DNA of 15,639 nucleotides from Balneolaceae bacterium SMO_bin1 (GCA_003123965.1 NNSL01000482.1:1-15639); one strand, 5' to 3'; positions 8,067 through 15,639 are shown, counted from the first letter of the stretch. The notes: generated from the sequence alone by a model not told the origin. Numbers and translations are program-made.

Positions 8067-9752
8067 TTAATAATTCCAGGCAATGGCATCTTTGACCGTG
8101 TTATAATCAACTGGATCTCTTATTTCAAGATTGCTCTCCAAGGTTGATGCAAAATAACGGAGCGCAGGATCATACCAGGATCGATTTTCTTCATCCCGCT
8201 CCTCAACCATTAAAGCCATTTGATAGACTTTTATAAGTTCCTCAAAAATGGGTTTGGCTGATGCCTCAATGGTATCACGATTTCCGAGCTGCTCTAAACT
8301 TTGCAGCGCTGATGTTACCTTATCTGCACGGCGTTGCAGCTGGTCACCATATTCTACCGATTGCCAATCAGTCTGCTCAATTTCTTGCAGCACTAATTTC
8401 AGGCCTTCTGATTTTTTGGCCGCTCGCAGCATATCCAGCACAATTATATTACCCGAGCCTTCCCAAATGGGTAATACATTGACATCACGAAAAAGCTTGG
8501 GCATCACAAAGTCCTCGATATACCCATTTCCGCCCATCAGTTCCATACACTCCCGGGCAATATAAACGGAATGCTCCGCAGACCGCCACTTGGCCATGGG
8601 CACCAGCATGCGCATAAGATGCTGGTCAACCTCCTTTCCCTCAGAAGCTCCATCCATTGCCCGAATAGCACGCCATACCAATAAGAAATCAGCAGCAAAC
8701 AGCGCATTCAGTTCGTAAAATTTCTGGCGAATCATAGCGTGCCGGGTTGCTGTTTTGTCAAAAATGGTACGATGATTCAAGTATTGCCAAGCCTCAATTA
8801 TCGCCCGGCGGCTACCTGCAATGGCAGCTACAGCATTGTAGGTGCGCGAAATATTGATCATTTCGGCCATTAGTTTAAAACCGTTGTTTTCTTCGCCCAG
8901 GCGTATGCCAATGGTATTATCAAACTGCACTTCACCGGTGGCCATAGAACGGACGCCCAACTTATCTTTGAGCCGAATGATATTCATGGAATTACGCGTA
9001 CCGTCTGGAAGATGTTTTTCCACCAGAAAAAGCGAAAGGCCGCGGGTTCCATCCTCCGGGTTACCGGTACGCGCAAGTGCCAAAATCACCTCGGCATTAA
9101 CATTGCTGCAGAACCATTTTTCACCATTCAATTTATACCGATTACCTTCAATCTGTTCAGCTGTTGCCAAATTACGTCCAACATCCGAGCCGCCCGACTT
9201 CTCCGTCAAAAACATGGCGCCGGTGTAAAGTTCTTCGCCCGTACGCGCAGATAATTTTTCCAGCAGGCGGTCTTTAATTTCATCCGATGCATACTTTTGC
9301 ACCAGGTGAGCAGCTCCATCAGTCATACACAGCGGGCAATACACACCCAGTTCGCTCATGGCGTAAAGCTGTCCAGCAGCAAAGCTTAATCGGTTTCGTT
9401 CTCTGGGAAAGTTATTGCTTAACTTCGGATCATATTTTACGTAGAACATCTCAGATTTCGCTGCAATATCAAGCAGCGTGTGATATGCCGGATGAAATTT
9501 CACTTTATCTAGATGTTCGCCCAAGGGAGTGCGCTTTTTAAGCGTCGGGGGCTGTTTATCGGCCGTAAGGGAAAGATCGTCCATAGTTTGGGCTGCTAGC
9601 TCACCCAACTGTGAGAGCTTGTCAGTCATATATTCGAGAGCCGAACCCGAGCAATGTTTATTCAAATAATGTTGTAGAATTTGATCACTTTCAAAAAAGT
9701 TACTGCTTGTGCGGGCGTCGTCGTTTAACACTTGGTTTGATGAATCACTCAT
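8067..9752 (-). CDS. Acyl-CoA dehydrogenase, AidB-like
   Basis: 561 residues, near AidB length (about 540) and longer than a standard 380-residue acyl-CoA dehydrogenase. It is predicted to be a cytoplasmic FAD-dependent alpha,beta-dehydrogenase of acyl-CoA thioesters. Seen in order: an N-terminal F-F-E-S-D-Q-I-L-Q-H-Y-L block (19-30) like AidB; FAD-binding L-T-E-K-S-G-G-S-D-V (182-191) and G-E-K-W-F-C-S-N (210-217); K-D-K-L-G-V-R-S-M-A-T-G-E-V (262-275); and I-W-E-G-S-G-N (429-435), where E431 aligns with the catalytic base. The roughly 120-residue C-terminal extension is helical. E. coli AidB binds DNA and is alkylation-induced; I see nothing here proving that role. A metabolic (branched-chain or fatty acyl-CoA) role is equally likely. 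The ATG lies only 29 bp from the divergent DUF2207 gene. Confidence 0.92.
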   Translation of the reverse strand: MSDSSNQVLNDDARTSSNFFESDQILQHYLNKHCSGSALEYMTDKLSQLGELAAQTMDDLSLTADKQPPTLKKRTPLGEHLDKVKFHPAYHTLLDIAAKSEMFYVKYDPKLSNNFPRERNRLSFAAGQLYAMSELGVYCPLCMTDGAAHLVQKYASDEIKDRLLEKLSARTGEELYTGAMFLTEKSGGSDVGRNLATAEQIEGNRYKLNGEKWFCSNVNAEVILALARTGNPEDGTRGLSLFLVEKHLPDGTRNSMNIIRLKDKLGVRSMATGEVQFDNTIGIRLGEENNGFKLMAEMINISRTYNAVAAIAGSRRAIIEAWQYLNHRTIFDKTATRHAMIRQKFYELNALFAADFLLVWRAIRAMDGASEGKEVDQHLMRMLVPMAKWRSAEHSVYIARECMELMGGNGYIEDFVMPKLFRDVNVLPIWEGSGNIIVLDMLRAAKKSEGLKLVLQEIEQTDWQSVEYGDQLQRRADKVTSALQSLEQLGNRDTIEASAKPIFEELIKVYQMALMVEERDEENRSWYDPALRYFASTLESNLEIRDPVDYNTVKDAIAWNY

Positions 9753-9781
9753 GATTTTTTCATTTATTTTTAATCTCTTTT

Positions 9782-11588
9782 ATGATACTAAGTAAATCCA
9801 TCCAAATGATACAGTCAAAAAATATTCTGGTTACGGGGCTTACCATCGCCCTTCTGCTGCTCTTTGGTGTAGGTCAAACCAGCACACTATACGCCAAATC
9901 GTATACTATACCGGTCATAAAGGTTGATGTGCAAGTGCTTGCCAATGGCAACGTACGCATCACAGAACATCGGAGCTACCAATTCGACGGATCTTACAGC
10001 TGGGCGGATTACCGGCTGCCGCTGCAGGGTTATGAAGCAATCAGCAATATACAGGTTTCAGAAAATGGGCAGTCTTTATCAACGAAAACAGTGAGAATTC
10101 CGGTACATTTCTGGTGCAGCGAAGTGATGACCAAATACGCGTTAAGTGGTTTTATGAAGCTGAAGATGAAAGACGGACGTTCTCGATTTCCTATACGCTG
10201 GAAAGGCCCTTGGTAGTAGGCCCGCAATGGGTCGAGTTTTTCTGGAATTATATCAGCAGTGATCGCGAAAAAGATACCGACTCCCTTACCGTTGATTTCG
10301 CCCTGCCGCAAGCAGTAGCCCAAGATTCGCTTTATTTTTGGAAGCGCGGGGCTATGGACCAAACCACGCTTGAATACACTCAAAACGGCTATGAATTGCA
10401 GGCAACGAATCTCGATGACGATCAAACGGTGCAGGTGCGAACCGTATTTCCACGAGGCGTGCTTGATGAAAACCAAATTGAAACTAACGACCCCGATTTT
10501 TCCCTTGCGTGGGCGCAGCAAGATGAAGAAGCCTATCGGCAGGAAAAAGCCGAACAACAGCGTGTTGAGCAGCAGTATGCGGCTTATGGCCAGCAGCTTC
10601 TTGTGGTCATTTGCCTGCTCAGCATACTGGCTTTTGTGCTGCTTTACCAAAAATATGGTAAACGTCATTCAGCTCGCGGGGTATCATCAACAGAAACAAT
10701 TATGATTCCCGGCCGACTTGAGCCCGCAGTTGCCGGCTGGCTGCTCAACAGCCGTTCTATAAGCAGCGGATTGCTTATGGCTACCTTACTTGATCTGGCA
10801 CGCCGAAAATACTACAAAATTGAAGAGCAAGAACCTGAAGAGCAGTGGCTTGGCGGCGAAAAAAAGCGGTTCAATATTACAAAAGCTCAAGGCCGACCAA
10901 CAGAGGAAAAGCTCACCGATTGGGAGCTGGAATTGAAAACCTTTGTTGATAGTGAGATTGAAGAAGGAAACACTGAACTCCAAAAGCTGTTCTCGGGTAG
11001 TTCAACTAGCACGAGCAGCTGGTTTTCTGACTGGAAGAAGAAGCTGAAGAAATTCTGCCAAGAAAAAAATTGGTACGATGAAACCAGCTATAAGGGCGTT
11101 TACATCAATATTGCTATCCAATTCGTTTTACTTTGCTTGGCAGTTCTGGCCTTAATTTGGTCGGGCCTATAGGCTTAGTGGGGCTTTTTGTAAGTGCCAT
11201 CATGCTTATTGCCTCCTTTGGTATTATCCGTCGCACCGAAAAAGGTGAGCAGATTCATGCGCAGTGGAATGCCTACAAAAAGGGTCTGCAAAATGCCAAA
11301 GACCATTCTGTTGATGCAGATATGCTGGACCGCCATTTTATTTACGCCATCGCTTTCGGGTTGTCTAAAGATGACATTAAAACGGTATTTAACCAGTGTG
11401 ATGCCAGCCATATTGCCTTTTACTGGTTTGTCTTTTATGGCGGACAGCCCCATTCTGCAGCCAACATTGCAGATACGTTTAGCAATTTGGGCGCAAGCGG
11501 TACGGCGGCCTTTCCCGGAGCTGCAGGCGGTTCGGCGGGGGCTACTGCCGGGTCGGCCGGTGGCGGTGCAGCCGGGGGCGCCGGTTGA
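9782..11588 (+). pseudogene. DUF2207 membrane protein gene, broken by two frameshifts
   Basis: Three plus-strand reading frames together encode one complete DUF2207 protein of about 600 residues. Segment 1 (9782 to about 10075; possible start also at 9806) gives a signal peptide and the domain start, including G-N-V-R-I-T-E-H-R-S-Y-Q-F-D-G. Segment 2 (about 10075 to 11163) continues with V-K-W-F-Y-E-A-E-D-E-R-R-T-F, a membrane segment near 10600-10650, the conserved P-G-R-L-E-P-A-V-A-G-W-L-L-N stretch and a further membrane helix. Segment 3 (about 11163 to 11588) gives the last helix, R-R-T-E-K-G-E-Q-I-H-A-Q-W and a Gly/Ala-rich tail typical of the family. Both junctions shift by -1 at short runs: TTT at 10075-10077 and GGG at 11163-11165. 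The function of DUF2207 is unknown. Either real gene decay or sequence error is possible; nothing else in the window is broken. Confidence 0.85.
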
Positions 11589-11615
11589 TACCACGCTTCA
11601 TTTTTGTAAAAGAGC

Positions 11616-11633
11616 ACCTTAGCCTAAAAGGGT
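11616..11633. terminator. Weak hairpin between the convergent DUF2207 and pgk genes
   Basis: ACCTT (11616-11620) and AAGGGT (11628-11633) can pair imperfectly, with one bulged base, in the 49-bp gap between two convergent stop codons. T-rich sequence follows on the minus strand (CTCTTTTAC). It could be a weak bidirectional terminator, but the stem is too short to be confident. Confidence 0.25.
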
Positions 11634-11637
11634 TTCA

Positions 11638-12831
11638 TTATTTATCGGTCAACGCGGCCACACCCGGTAGTTCTTTGCCTTCTAAAAACATGAGGCTGGC
11701 CCCGCCCCCCGTCGATACATGGCTCACTTTATCATGATAACCAAACTTTTGAATCGCTGAAGCTGAATCGCCGCCGCCTACGATGGTTGTGGCGCCCAGT
11801 TCGGTGGCTTCTGCCATGGCATGGGCAACCGCCTTGGTGCCATCGGCAAAATTTTCCATTTCAAATACCCCCATGGGTCCGTTCCACACTACGGTTTTAG
11901 CATTTTTGATGGTATTGCCAAACATGATTTCACTTTGGGGACCAATATCGAGAGCCATCCACCCCTCTTCAATGCCGTCTTCTTCTACCACCTTAAATTC
12001 AGCATCACTTTTAAATTCTTCTGCTACCACAGAGTCTATCGGCAAAATAATCTTAACACCAATGGATTCCGCTTTTTGCAGCAGTTCGCCCGCAAGCTCA
12101 ACCTTATCTTCTTCAAGGAGTGAATCTCCCACTGGCAACCCTTTGGCTTTATAAAAAGTGTAGGTCATTCCTCCGCCAATCAAAATAGTATCAACCTTGC
12201 CGAGCAAATGATCGATAGCTTCAATTTTGTCGGATACTTTGGCACCGCCCATGATAGCAACAAAAGGTTGGGCAGCGTTTTCAACGGCATTGCCCAAATA
12301 TTTTATCTCTTTTTCCAGCAAGAAGCCCGCAACAGCAGGCTTCAGAAATTGTGTAACGCCGGCTACCGAGGCATGGGCGCGGTGGCTGCTTCCAAAGGCA
12401 TCATTTGCAAACAGGTCGCCATGCGCAGCAAGCTTTTCGCAGAAGGCTTCATCGTTCTGCTTTTCTTCAGGATGAAAACGTACATTTTCAAGCAAGACAA
12501 TTTCGCCGGGTTTGGCCTGTGCAATCACCGATTCGGCCTCCTCTCCTATGCATTCATTGGCAAAATAGACCGGACAATCCATAATACGGCGTAAATAGTC
12601 CGATATCGGTTTCAGGCTTAGTCCATCATTCCGTTCCCCACCGGGCCGGCCTAAATGGCTCATAAGAATAAGCTTCCCGTTTTGATTAATTACATGCCTG
12701 ATGGAGGGCAATGCCTGAACAATACGGTTATCATTACCAATTTTTCCATCTTCAATGGGCACATTAAAATCAACGCGCATTAGCACGTTCTTTTCTGTAA
12801 GTTCCACATCTTCTAGCGTCATCTTATCCAT
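11638..12831 (-). CDS. pgk: Phosphoglycerate kinase
   Basis: 397 residues, the normal bacterial length. It transfers phosphate between 1,3-bisphosphoglycerate and ADP in cytoplasmic glycolysis and gluconeogenesis. Signature R-V-D-F-N-V-P (19-25), substrate-binding R36, S-H-L-G-R-P (58-63), R118 (E-N-V-R-F) and R151 (S-H-R-A-H) are all present. The nucleotide side is intact: G-G-A-K-V-S-D-K (195-202, K198), G-G-G-D-S (352-356) and S-T-G-G-G-A-S-L near the C-terminus. The ATG at 12831 has an A-G-G-T-G ribosome-binding sequence 5 bases upstream; M4 is a less likely alternative. It stands alone: there is no gap or tpi next to it. It diverges from the methyltransferase gene, with an inverted repeat between, which could mean separate regulation. 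Confidence 0.98.
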   Translation of the reverse strand: MDKMTLEDVELTEKNVLMRVDFNVPIEDGKIGNDNRIVQALPSIRHVINQNGKLILMSHLGRPGGERNDGLSLKPISDYLRRIMDCPVYFANECIGEEAESVIAQAKPGEIVLLENVRFHPEEKQNDEAFCEKLAAHGDLFANDAFGSSHRAHASVAGVTQFLKPAVAGFLLEKEIKYLGNAVENAAQPFVAIMGGAKVSDKIEAIDHLLGKVDTILIGGGMTYTFYKAKGLPVGDSLLEEDKVELAGELLQKAESIGVKIILPIDSVVAEEFKSDAEFKVVEEDGIEEGWMALDIGPQSEIMFGNTIKNAKTVVWNGPMGVFEMENFADGTKAVAHAMAEATELGATTIVGGGDSASAIQKFGYHDKVSHVSTGGGASLMFLEGKELPGVAALTDK

Positions 12832-12865
12832 GAGTACACCTGCCGAATTTAGGAGTCGTTATTTT

Positions 12866-12890
12866 GGTTCAAGTTTCGGCATTTTGAACC
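12866..12890. promoter_or_regulatory. Perfect 7-bp inverted repeat in the pgk / methyltransferase divergent region
   Basis: GGTTCAA (12866-12872) and TTGAACC (12884-12890) are exact inverted copies separated by 11 bp, with arm centres 18 bp apart. They sit 35 bp upstream of the pgk ATG and about 33 bp upstream of the preferred methyltransferase ATG. A weak minus-strand promoter-like pair (TTG in the arm at 12872-12870 and TAAATTCG at 12851-12844) overlaps it. This is a candidate operator for a dimeric regulator; no regulator gene is visible in the window, so it remains a sequence-only suggestion. Confidence 0.4.
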
Positions 12891-12922
12891 CCATGGGCAA
12901 ACGAAAGGGCAAATATTTTTTT

Positions 12923-13813
12923 ATGAAACCTGATCAATTAAGCAATACTGCCGCATTTATTGGCGTAAAGTTTTATGGGCTCACGCGAGACACGCCCTAC
13001 CGTTCGCTTTTTGATGAGGACGTTATTCAATTTTATGAAAAGCTGGTGCAGCAACTGCCTGCCCCTTTGCACTTCTATCATAAAGGGTTGCGCATAAAAG
13101 CACTTCGCCGCTTTTTTACTTTTTGGGAAGAACTGCTGCTGCCCGGCGATTTAATGCACATTCTATTGCGCAAATGGTACCTCAGTCGCTGGGTTGATGA
13201 ACTGATTGAGCGCGGATACAAGCAAGTGCTGGTGCTTGGTGCAGGCTTTGATCATTTGGCTCCGCTCAACGCATCGAATAAGCTGCGTTGCATAGAAATC
13301 GATGTGCCTGAGATGATACGCTTAAAACAGAAGTTTCTTAAAACGAATGGATACGATCACCCAAACTTGCTTCTTCAGCCAGCTTACTTTCCTGATGATG
13401 CACTCCAAACCATTCTTAAAAGCAAAATGGATCCCGACCAACGCACAATAGTAGTGGCTGAAGGCTTCTTTGATTACTTCACCGAAACCATTTCTTCTCA
13501 ATTACTTCACGACCTGGCCTCATTTTTTCAAGCCCCGCTCCAGCTTTTAAGCACCACTTTTGCCCTCGATGAGCTTTCGGGATTCAGAGGCAGTGTATAC
13601 CGAAATAGCGTTAAGCTGGCAGGTGAAGAGCTGAAGCTTTCGCTGAATTTTAAAGATTATTGTAAATTGCTGGAGCAGCATGAATTTTCCATTCAAACCG
13701 TTGTTGATAAAAAGAAAATGAAATCTGAGGTTTTAGAACCTCAGGGAATCGAATACCCGGTGTTGGATGGCTTTTACTTGGTGAGGGCCAGTATAAATAC
13801 TTCTAAAAATTGA
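12923..13813 (+). CDS. Class I SAM-dependent methyltransferase, leucine-carboxyl-methyltransferase (PPM1/LCMT)-like
   Basis: 296 residues from the chosen ATG at 12923. The frame stays open further 5', but that extension runs antisense through the start of pgk and is not family-like; an ATG at 12893 is a second option. SAM-binding motif I is V-L-V-L-G-A-G-F-D (102-110), followed by the LCMT-type C-I-E-I-D-V-P (123-129) and V-V-A-E-G-F-F-D-Y-F (177-186). The N-terminal 95 residues are helical, with an F-Y-G-L-T-R-D-T-P block at 17-25. Bacterial members of this family methylate small molecules or carboxyl groups, mostly with unknown substrates; the acceptor cannot be told here. It is transcribed alone, divergent from pgk, and its 3' end overlaps the opposite-strand gene by 11 bp. 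Confidence 0.85.
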   Translation: MKPDQLSNTAAFIGVKFYGLTRDTPYRSLFDEDVIQFYEKLVQQLPAPLHFYHKGLRIKALRRFFTFWEELLLPGDLMHILLRKWYLSRWVDELIERGYKQVLVLGAGFDHLAPLNASNKLRCIEIDVPEMIRLKQKFLKTNGYDHPNLLLQPAYFPDDALQTILKSKMDPDQRTIVVAEGFFDYFTETISSQLLHDLASFFQAPLQLLSTTFALDELSGFRGSVYRNSVKLAGEELKLSLNFKDYCKLLEQHEFSIQTVVDKKKMKSEVLEPQGIEYPVLDGFYLVRASINTSKN

Positions 13814-14384
13814 CCGTTGCAGTTACCATGGGCACCAACTGCCCATTCTTTATTGCGGGTGTGATACCAGCAGTGTACCCAATCTGGTCATTATACCGAT
13901 TTACGGATGCTTTGGAACTGACAACATTGTAAACAGCACTGCCCAAAATCACACCGGCACCTATTAGTGTGCGGGCACTACCCAAAGACACCGATTTATC
14001 ATCCCATCCAAGTGCATCGGCCATATCATCACCGGCAATTTCGCGCGTAGCATCAAGCAAGAGGTATCCCGCTCCCAGCCGGGCCGCAACACCCAGCGAG
14101 CCACGCAGATAGTCTTTGGCATAAAAGTTTCCGAATGATGGGCCTGCCAAGATCCCGTACACCGCTGCCAGCGATGCCGTGGTTTCGATAGTTTTATTTT
14201 CAACTAGTAATACGGTAGCAACGCCCAGCGAAATGGGTACCAAGGTGCCGGATATCGCCTGCGTACGGGCTTCATCAACATATTTGAGATGCTCACTTCT
14301 ATATTGGCTTTGGGCTTTTGCATTTAAAAAACCAACAAACAGACCAAATATGAGTAGGACGGCTAGAGCTTTAATATATTTCAT
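13803..14384 (-). CDS. Exported or membrane protein of unknown function
   Basis: 193 residues, taking the ATG at 14384. A longer frame to 14435 adds 17 residues before an obvious signal peptide and crosses a terminator, so it was set aside. Residues 1-24 look like a signal peptide (two lysines, a long hydrophobic core, cleavage near A-K-A/Q-S). The mature part has Gly/Ala-rich hydrophobic stretches at about 42-60, 67-84, 92-107 and 130-152, and ends with P-M-V-T-A-T-V-N-F. A final phenylalanine and alternating C-terminus are seen in outer-membrane proteins, but the Gly-rich stretches fit helical packing better. I do not recognise a family. It lies 27 bp downstream of a strong terminator T-tract, so how it is transcribed is unclear. 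Its stop overlaps the convergent methyltransferase. Confidence 0.75.
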   Translation of the reverse strand: MKYIKALAVLLIFGLFVGFLNAKAQSQYRSEHLKYVDEARTQAISGTLVPISLGVATVLLVENKTIETTASLAAVYGILAGPSFGNFYAKDYLRGSLGVAARLGAGYLLLDATREIAGDDMADALGWDDKSVSLGSARTLIGAGVILGSAVYNVVSSKASVNRYNDQIGYTAGITPAIKNGQLVPMVTATVNF

Positions 14385-14412
14385 AGGTGCAGGAATATGG
14401 CAAGGATACCAC

Positions 14413-14452
14413 AAAAAAGAAACCCTGCCTACCATTACGCAAACAGGGTTTC
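14413..14452 (-). terminator. Intrinsic terminator after the ABM-fold gene
   Basis: GAAACCCTG (14419-14427) and CAGGGTTTC (14444-14452) form a perfect 9-bp stem with a 16-nt loop. On the minus strand six T residues follow directly (14418-14413). The hairpin starts 19 bp after the stop of the ABM-fold gene. It also lies in the leader of the 193-residue gene, where it could act as an attenuator. Confidence 0.87.
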
Positions 14453-14471
14453 AAAATTATAGTGCATCAAT

Positions 14472-14771
14472 TTATGGCATTTTCTCAGCCAGCACATCCA
14501 GCTTTTGGATGTCGGGTTCTTCTGCAAACAGTTCATCAGCCTTTTCCATGAGTGCCGCGGCTACATCGCCGTTAAGGTGAGCTTCCTGCCCGTCCGCATC
14601 CGGAAACACATCGAAAATACCGAATGTAGTTGGACCCAGTTGAATGGCAAACCACGCAACGGTATCGGGTTCATCCTGCACGGCATCTTCTGCACTTTTT
14701 AAAAAGTCTTTCACCTCTTCTACTTTGTCCGGTTTGGCCTCTAAACGCGCAAGTAATCCTTTGGTTACCAT
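14472..14771 (-). CDS. Antibiotic biosynthesis monooxygenase (ABM)-fold protein
   Basis: 99 residues, the usual size of the single-domain ABM/dimeric alpha-beta barrel proteins, which include YgiN-type quinol monooxygenases and haem-degrading relatives. Seen: an N-terminal strand with G-L-L-A-R-L-E-A-K-P-D-K; a helix V-E-E-V-K-D-F-L-K-S-A-E-D-A-V; then E-P-D-T-V-A-W-F-A-I-Q-L-G-P-T-T-F-G-I-F-D-V-F and H-L-N-G (about 65-68), the typical partner histidine position. No signal peptide, so cytoplasmic, probably a homodimer. The substrate cannot be told; many members are annotated from fold alone. It follows rmuC by 75 bp on the same strand with no visible terminator between, so co-transcription is possible, and it ends with a strong terminator. 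Confidence 0.85.
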   Translation of the reverse strand: MVTKGLLARLEAKPDKVEEVKDFLKSAEDAVQDEPDTVAWFAIQLGPTTFGIFDVFPDADGQEAHLNGDVAAALMEKADELFAEEPDIQKLDVLAEKMP

Positions 14772-14846
14772 GATTGGTTGATTTAAGTCGTTGAAGTTAA
14801 TTCAGTTAATACCACAAGAGTTACGACAACTATTCCATCGGTGACT

Positions 14847-15639
14847 TCATTCCTTTCCATTTGGGCTGTTTTCTTCCAGCTGGTGCTGATCGGTTAAATC
14901 GCCGGGAAGGTTTTTCTGTGATTTCGCCCCCAGCTCTTTCAACATTTCTACCTGGCGAACCACATTGCCGCGGCCCTCAGAAAGCCGGACCATCGCCTCA
15001 TCATAACTTTCTTGTGTCTGACGAATGCGCTGACCGATATCTTGCATGCTTTCAATAAACAGCACAAATTTATCGTACAACGCGCCGCCGCGTTCTGCAA
15101 TTTCCTGCGCATTTTTGCTTTGATATTCCTGCTTCCAAACGCTGTCTATGGTAGCGAGGGTTGCCAGCAACGTAGAGGGACTCACAATTACAATGTTCTT
15201 ATCAAAAGCCTCATAATACAGGCTGCTGTCGTGCTGCAGAGCAACCCCAAATGCTGATTCAATAGGTACGAAAAGAAGCACAAAATCCGGACTGATATTT
15301 GAAAAGAGGTCCTGATATTGTTTGCTGCTGAGATTTTTTACATGAGACCGAATAGAGGCTACATGTTCTTTCAGTGCTTTATTCTGCTCTTTGTCCTCAT
15401 CAGCATCAATAAATTGGTCATAGGCTTTTAAGGATACTTTTGAATCGATGATAATATTTTTGTCATCGGGAAGTCGAACTACAACATCCAGAAACCGCTG
15501 TCCGCCCTCTTTCGTTTTTACGCCCACCTGAGTGTCATATTCACGACCTTCTGTAAGCCCCGACTTCTCAAGGATGCGCTGTAAGATCACCTCTCCCCAT
15601 CGACCCTGTGTTTTGGAATCATTCTTAAGGGCTTTTGTC
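14847..15639 (-). CDS. rmuC: DNA recombination protein RmuC (N-terminal part beyond window)
   Basis: The frame is open to the right edge, so the start is missing and 263 C-terminal residues are visible. The family core is plain: G-R-W-G-E-V-I-L-Q-R-I-L-E-K-S-G-L (about 15606-15556), then L-D-V-V-V-R-L-P-D and I-I-I-D-S-K (ending near 15438). This D...D-x-K pattern resembles the PD-(D/E)XK nuclease core predicted for RmuC. V-L-L-F-V-P-I-E-S-A-F and Q-E-Y-Q-S-K-N-A-Q-E-I-A follow. RmuC limits inversions at short inverted repeats in E. coli; its biochemical activity is not firmly defined. The missing N-terminus normally has a membrane helix and coiled coil. An internal GTG at 15590 is not the start, because the conserved G-x-W-G-E-V motif continues across it. 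Confidence 0.95.
   Translation of the reverse strand, partial: TKALKNDSKTQGRWGEVILQRILEKSGLTEGREYDTQVGVKTKEGGQRFLDVVVRLPDDKNIIIDSKVSLKAYDQFIDADEDKEQNKALKEHVASIRSHVKNLSSKQYQDLFSNISPDFVLLFVPIESAFGVALQHDSSLYYEAFDKNIVIVSPSTLLATLATIDSVWKQEYQSKNAQEIAERGGALYDKFVLFIESMQDIGQRIRQTQESYDEAMVRLSEGRGNVVRQVEMLKELGAKSQKNLPGDLTDQHQLEENSPNGKE

Noticed and set aside
8057..8070. TTAATC-CC-GATTAA inverted repeat at the acyl-CoA dehydrogenase stop codon
   Set aside because: A 2-nt loop, an AT-rich stem and no T-tract make it a poor terminator; it is probably chance.
10030..10668. A 212-residue minus-strand open frame within the DUF2207 gene
   Set aside because: It lies opposite sequence that clearly encodes DUF2207 motifs, has no recognisable domain, and its composition is what the reverse of a coding region gives.
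11155..11172. Programmed -1 ribosomal frameshift as the explanation for the second DUF2207 break
   Set aside because: The sequence G-GGC-CTA comes close but does not meet the X-XXY-YYZ slippery rule, and the first break (near 10075) has no slippery heptamer in the zero frame either.
12755..12922. 5' extension of the methyltransferase frame
   Set aside because: The extension runs antisense through the pgk start and encodes a low-complexity Ser/Thr-rich stretch unlike the family; the ATG at 12923 fits better.
14385..14435. 17-residue 5' extension of the unknown exported-protein gene
   Set aside because: It would place a soluble segment before a good signal peptide and begin inside a terminator hairpin arm.
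14801..14846. Possible small RNA or terminator between rmuC and the ABM-fold gene
   Set aside because: The 75-bp gap has no stable hairpin that I can find, only short A/T-rich repeats.

Overview
The window looks like an ordinary housekeeping stretch of chromosome from a member of the Bacteroidota/Balneolota/Rhodothermota assemblage, with a Balneolota-type marine or halophilic bacterium my best guess. This lineage is inferred from three things: an ssb-gldE gene pair, DUF2911 and DUF2207 proteins, and start sites that mostly lack a strong Shine-Dalgarno sequence. The TAnnTTTG promoter-like box upstream of ssb fits the same group. I cannot name a genus. I see no tRNA, rRNA, CRISPR array, insertion sequence, integrase or phage gene. 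There is no gene-free stretch longer than about 300 bases.

Left block (1-6586, all minus strand). Read in the direction of transcription it holds: a TIGR00266/AIM24-family protein; ssb with its own promoter-like box and a strong intrinsic terminator; then a tightly packed run of gldE (CNNM/CorC-type membrane protein), murB and a DUF2779 protein; and an M48 zinc-protease lipoprotein that runs off the left edge. gldE and murB are 2 bp apart, murB and the DUF2779 gene overlap by 4 bp, and both gldE and murB appear to begin with TTG. Cell-envelope functions (GldE, MurB, M48 lipoprotein) dominate, with one probable nucleic-acid enzyme (DUF2779) among them.

Middle block (6767-11588). Two minus-strand genes encode a DUF2911 lipoprotein, with a terminator right after its stop, and an AidB-like acyl-CoA dehydrogenase. 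Divergently on the plus strand lies a DUF2207 membrane protein gene whose reading frame is broken twice. Each break looks like the loss of one base from a short homopolymer, yet every domain is still recognisable.

Right block (11638-15639). pgk (minus) is divergent from a leucine-carboxyl-methyltransferase-like SAM methyltransferase (plus). The space between them carries a perfect 7-bp inverted repeat. The methyltransferase converges on, and overlaps by 11 bp, a small exported or membrane protein of unknown function (minus). Upstream of that lie an antibiotic-biosynthesis-monooxygenase-fold protein with a strong terminator, and the C-terminal part of rmuC, which runs off the right edge.

I found no convincing new multi-gene system. 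The items most worth a second look are the DUF2779 protein (an apparently degraded Cas4-like half fused to an intact-looking exonuclease half), the doubly frameshifted DUF2207 gene, and the inverted repeat in the pgk/methyltransferase intergenic region.
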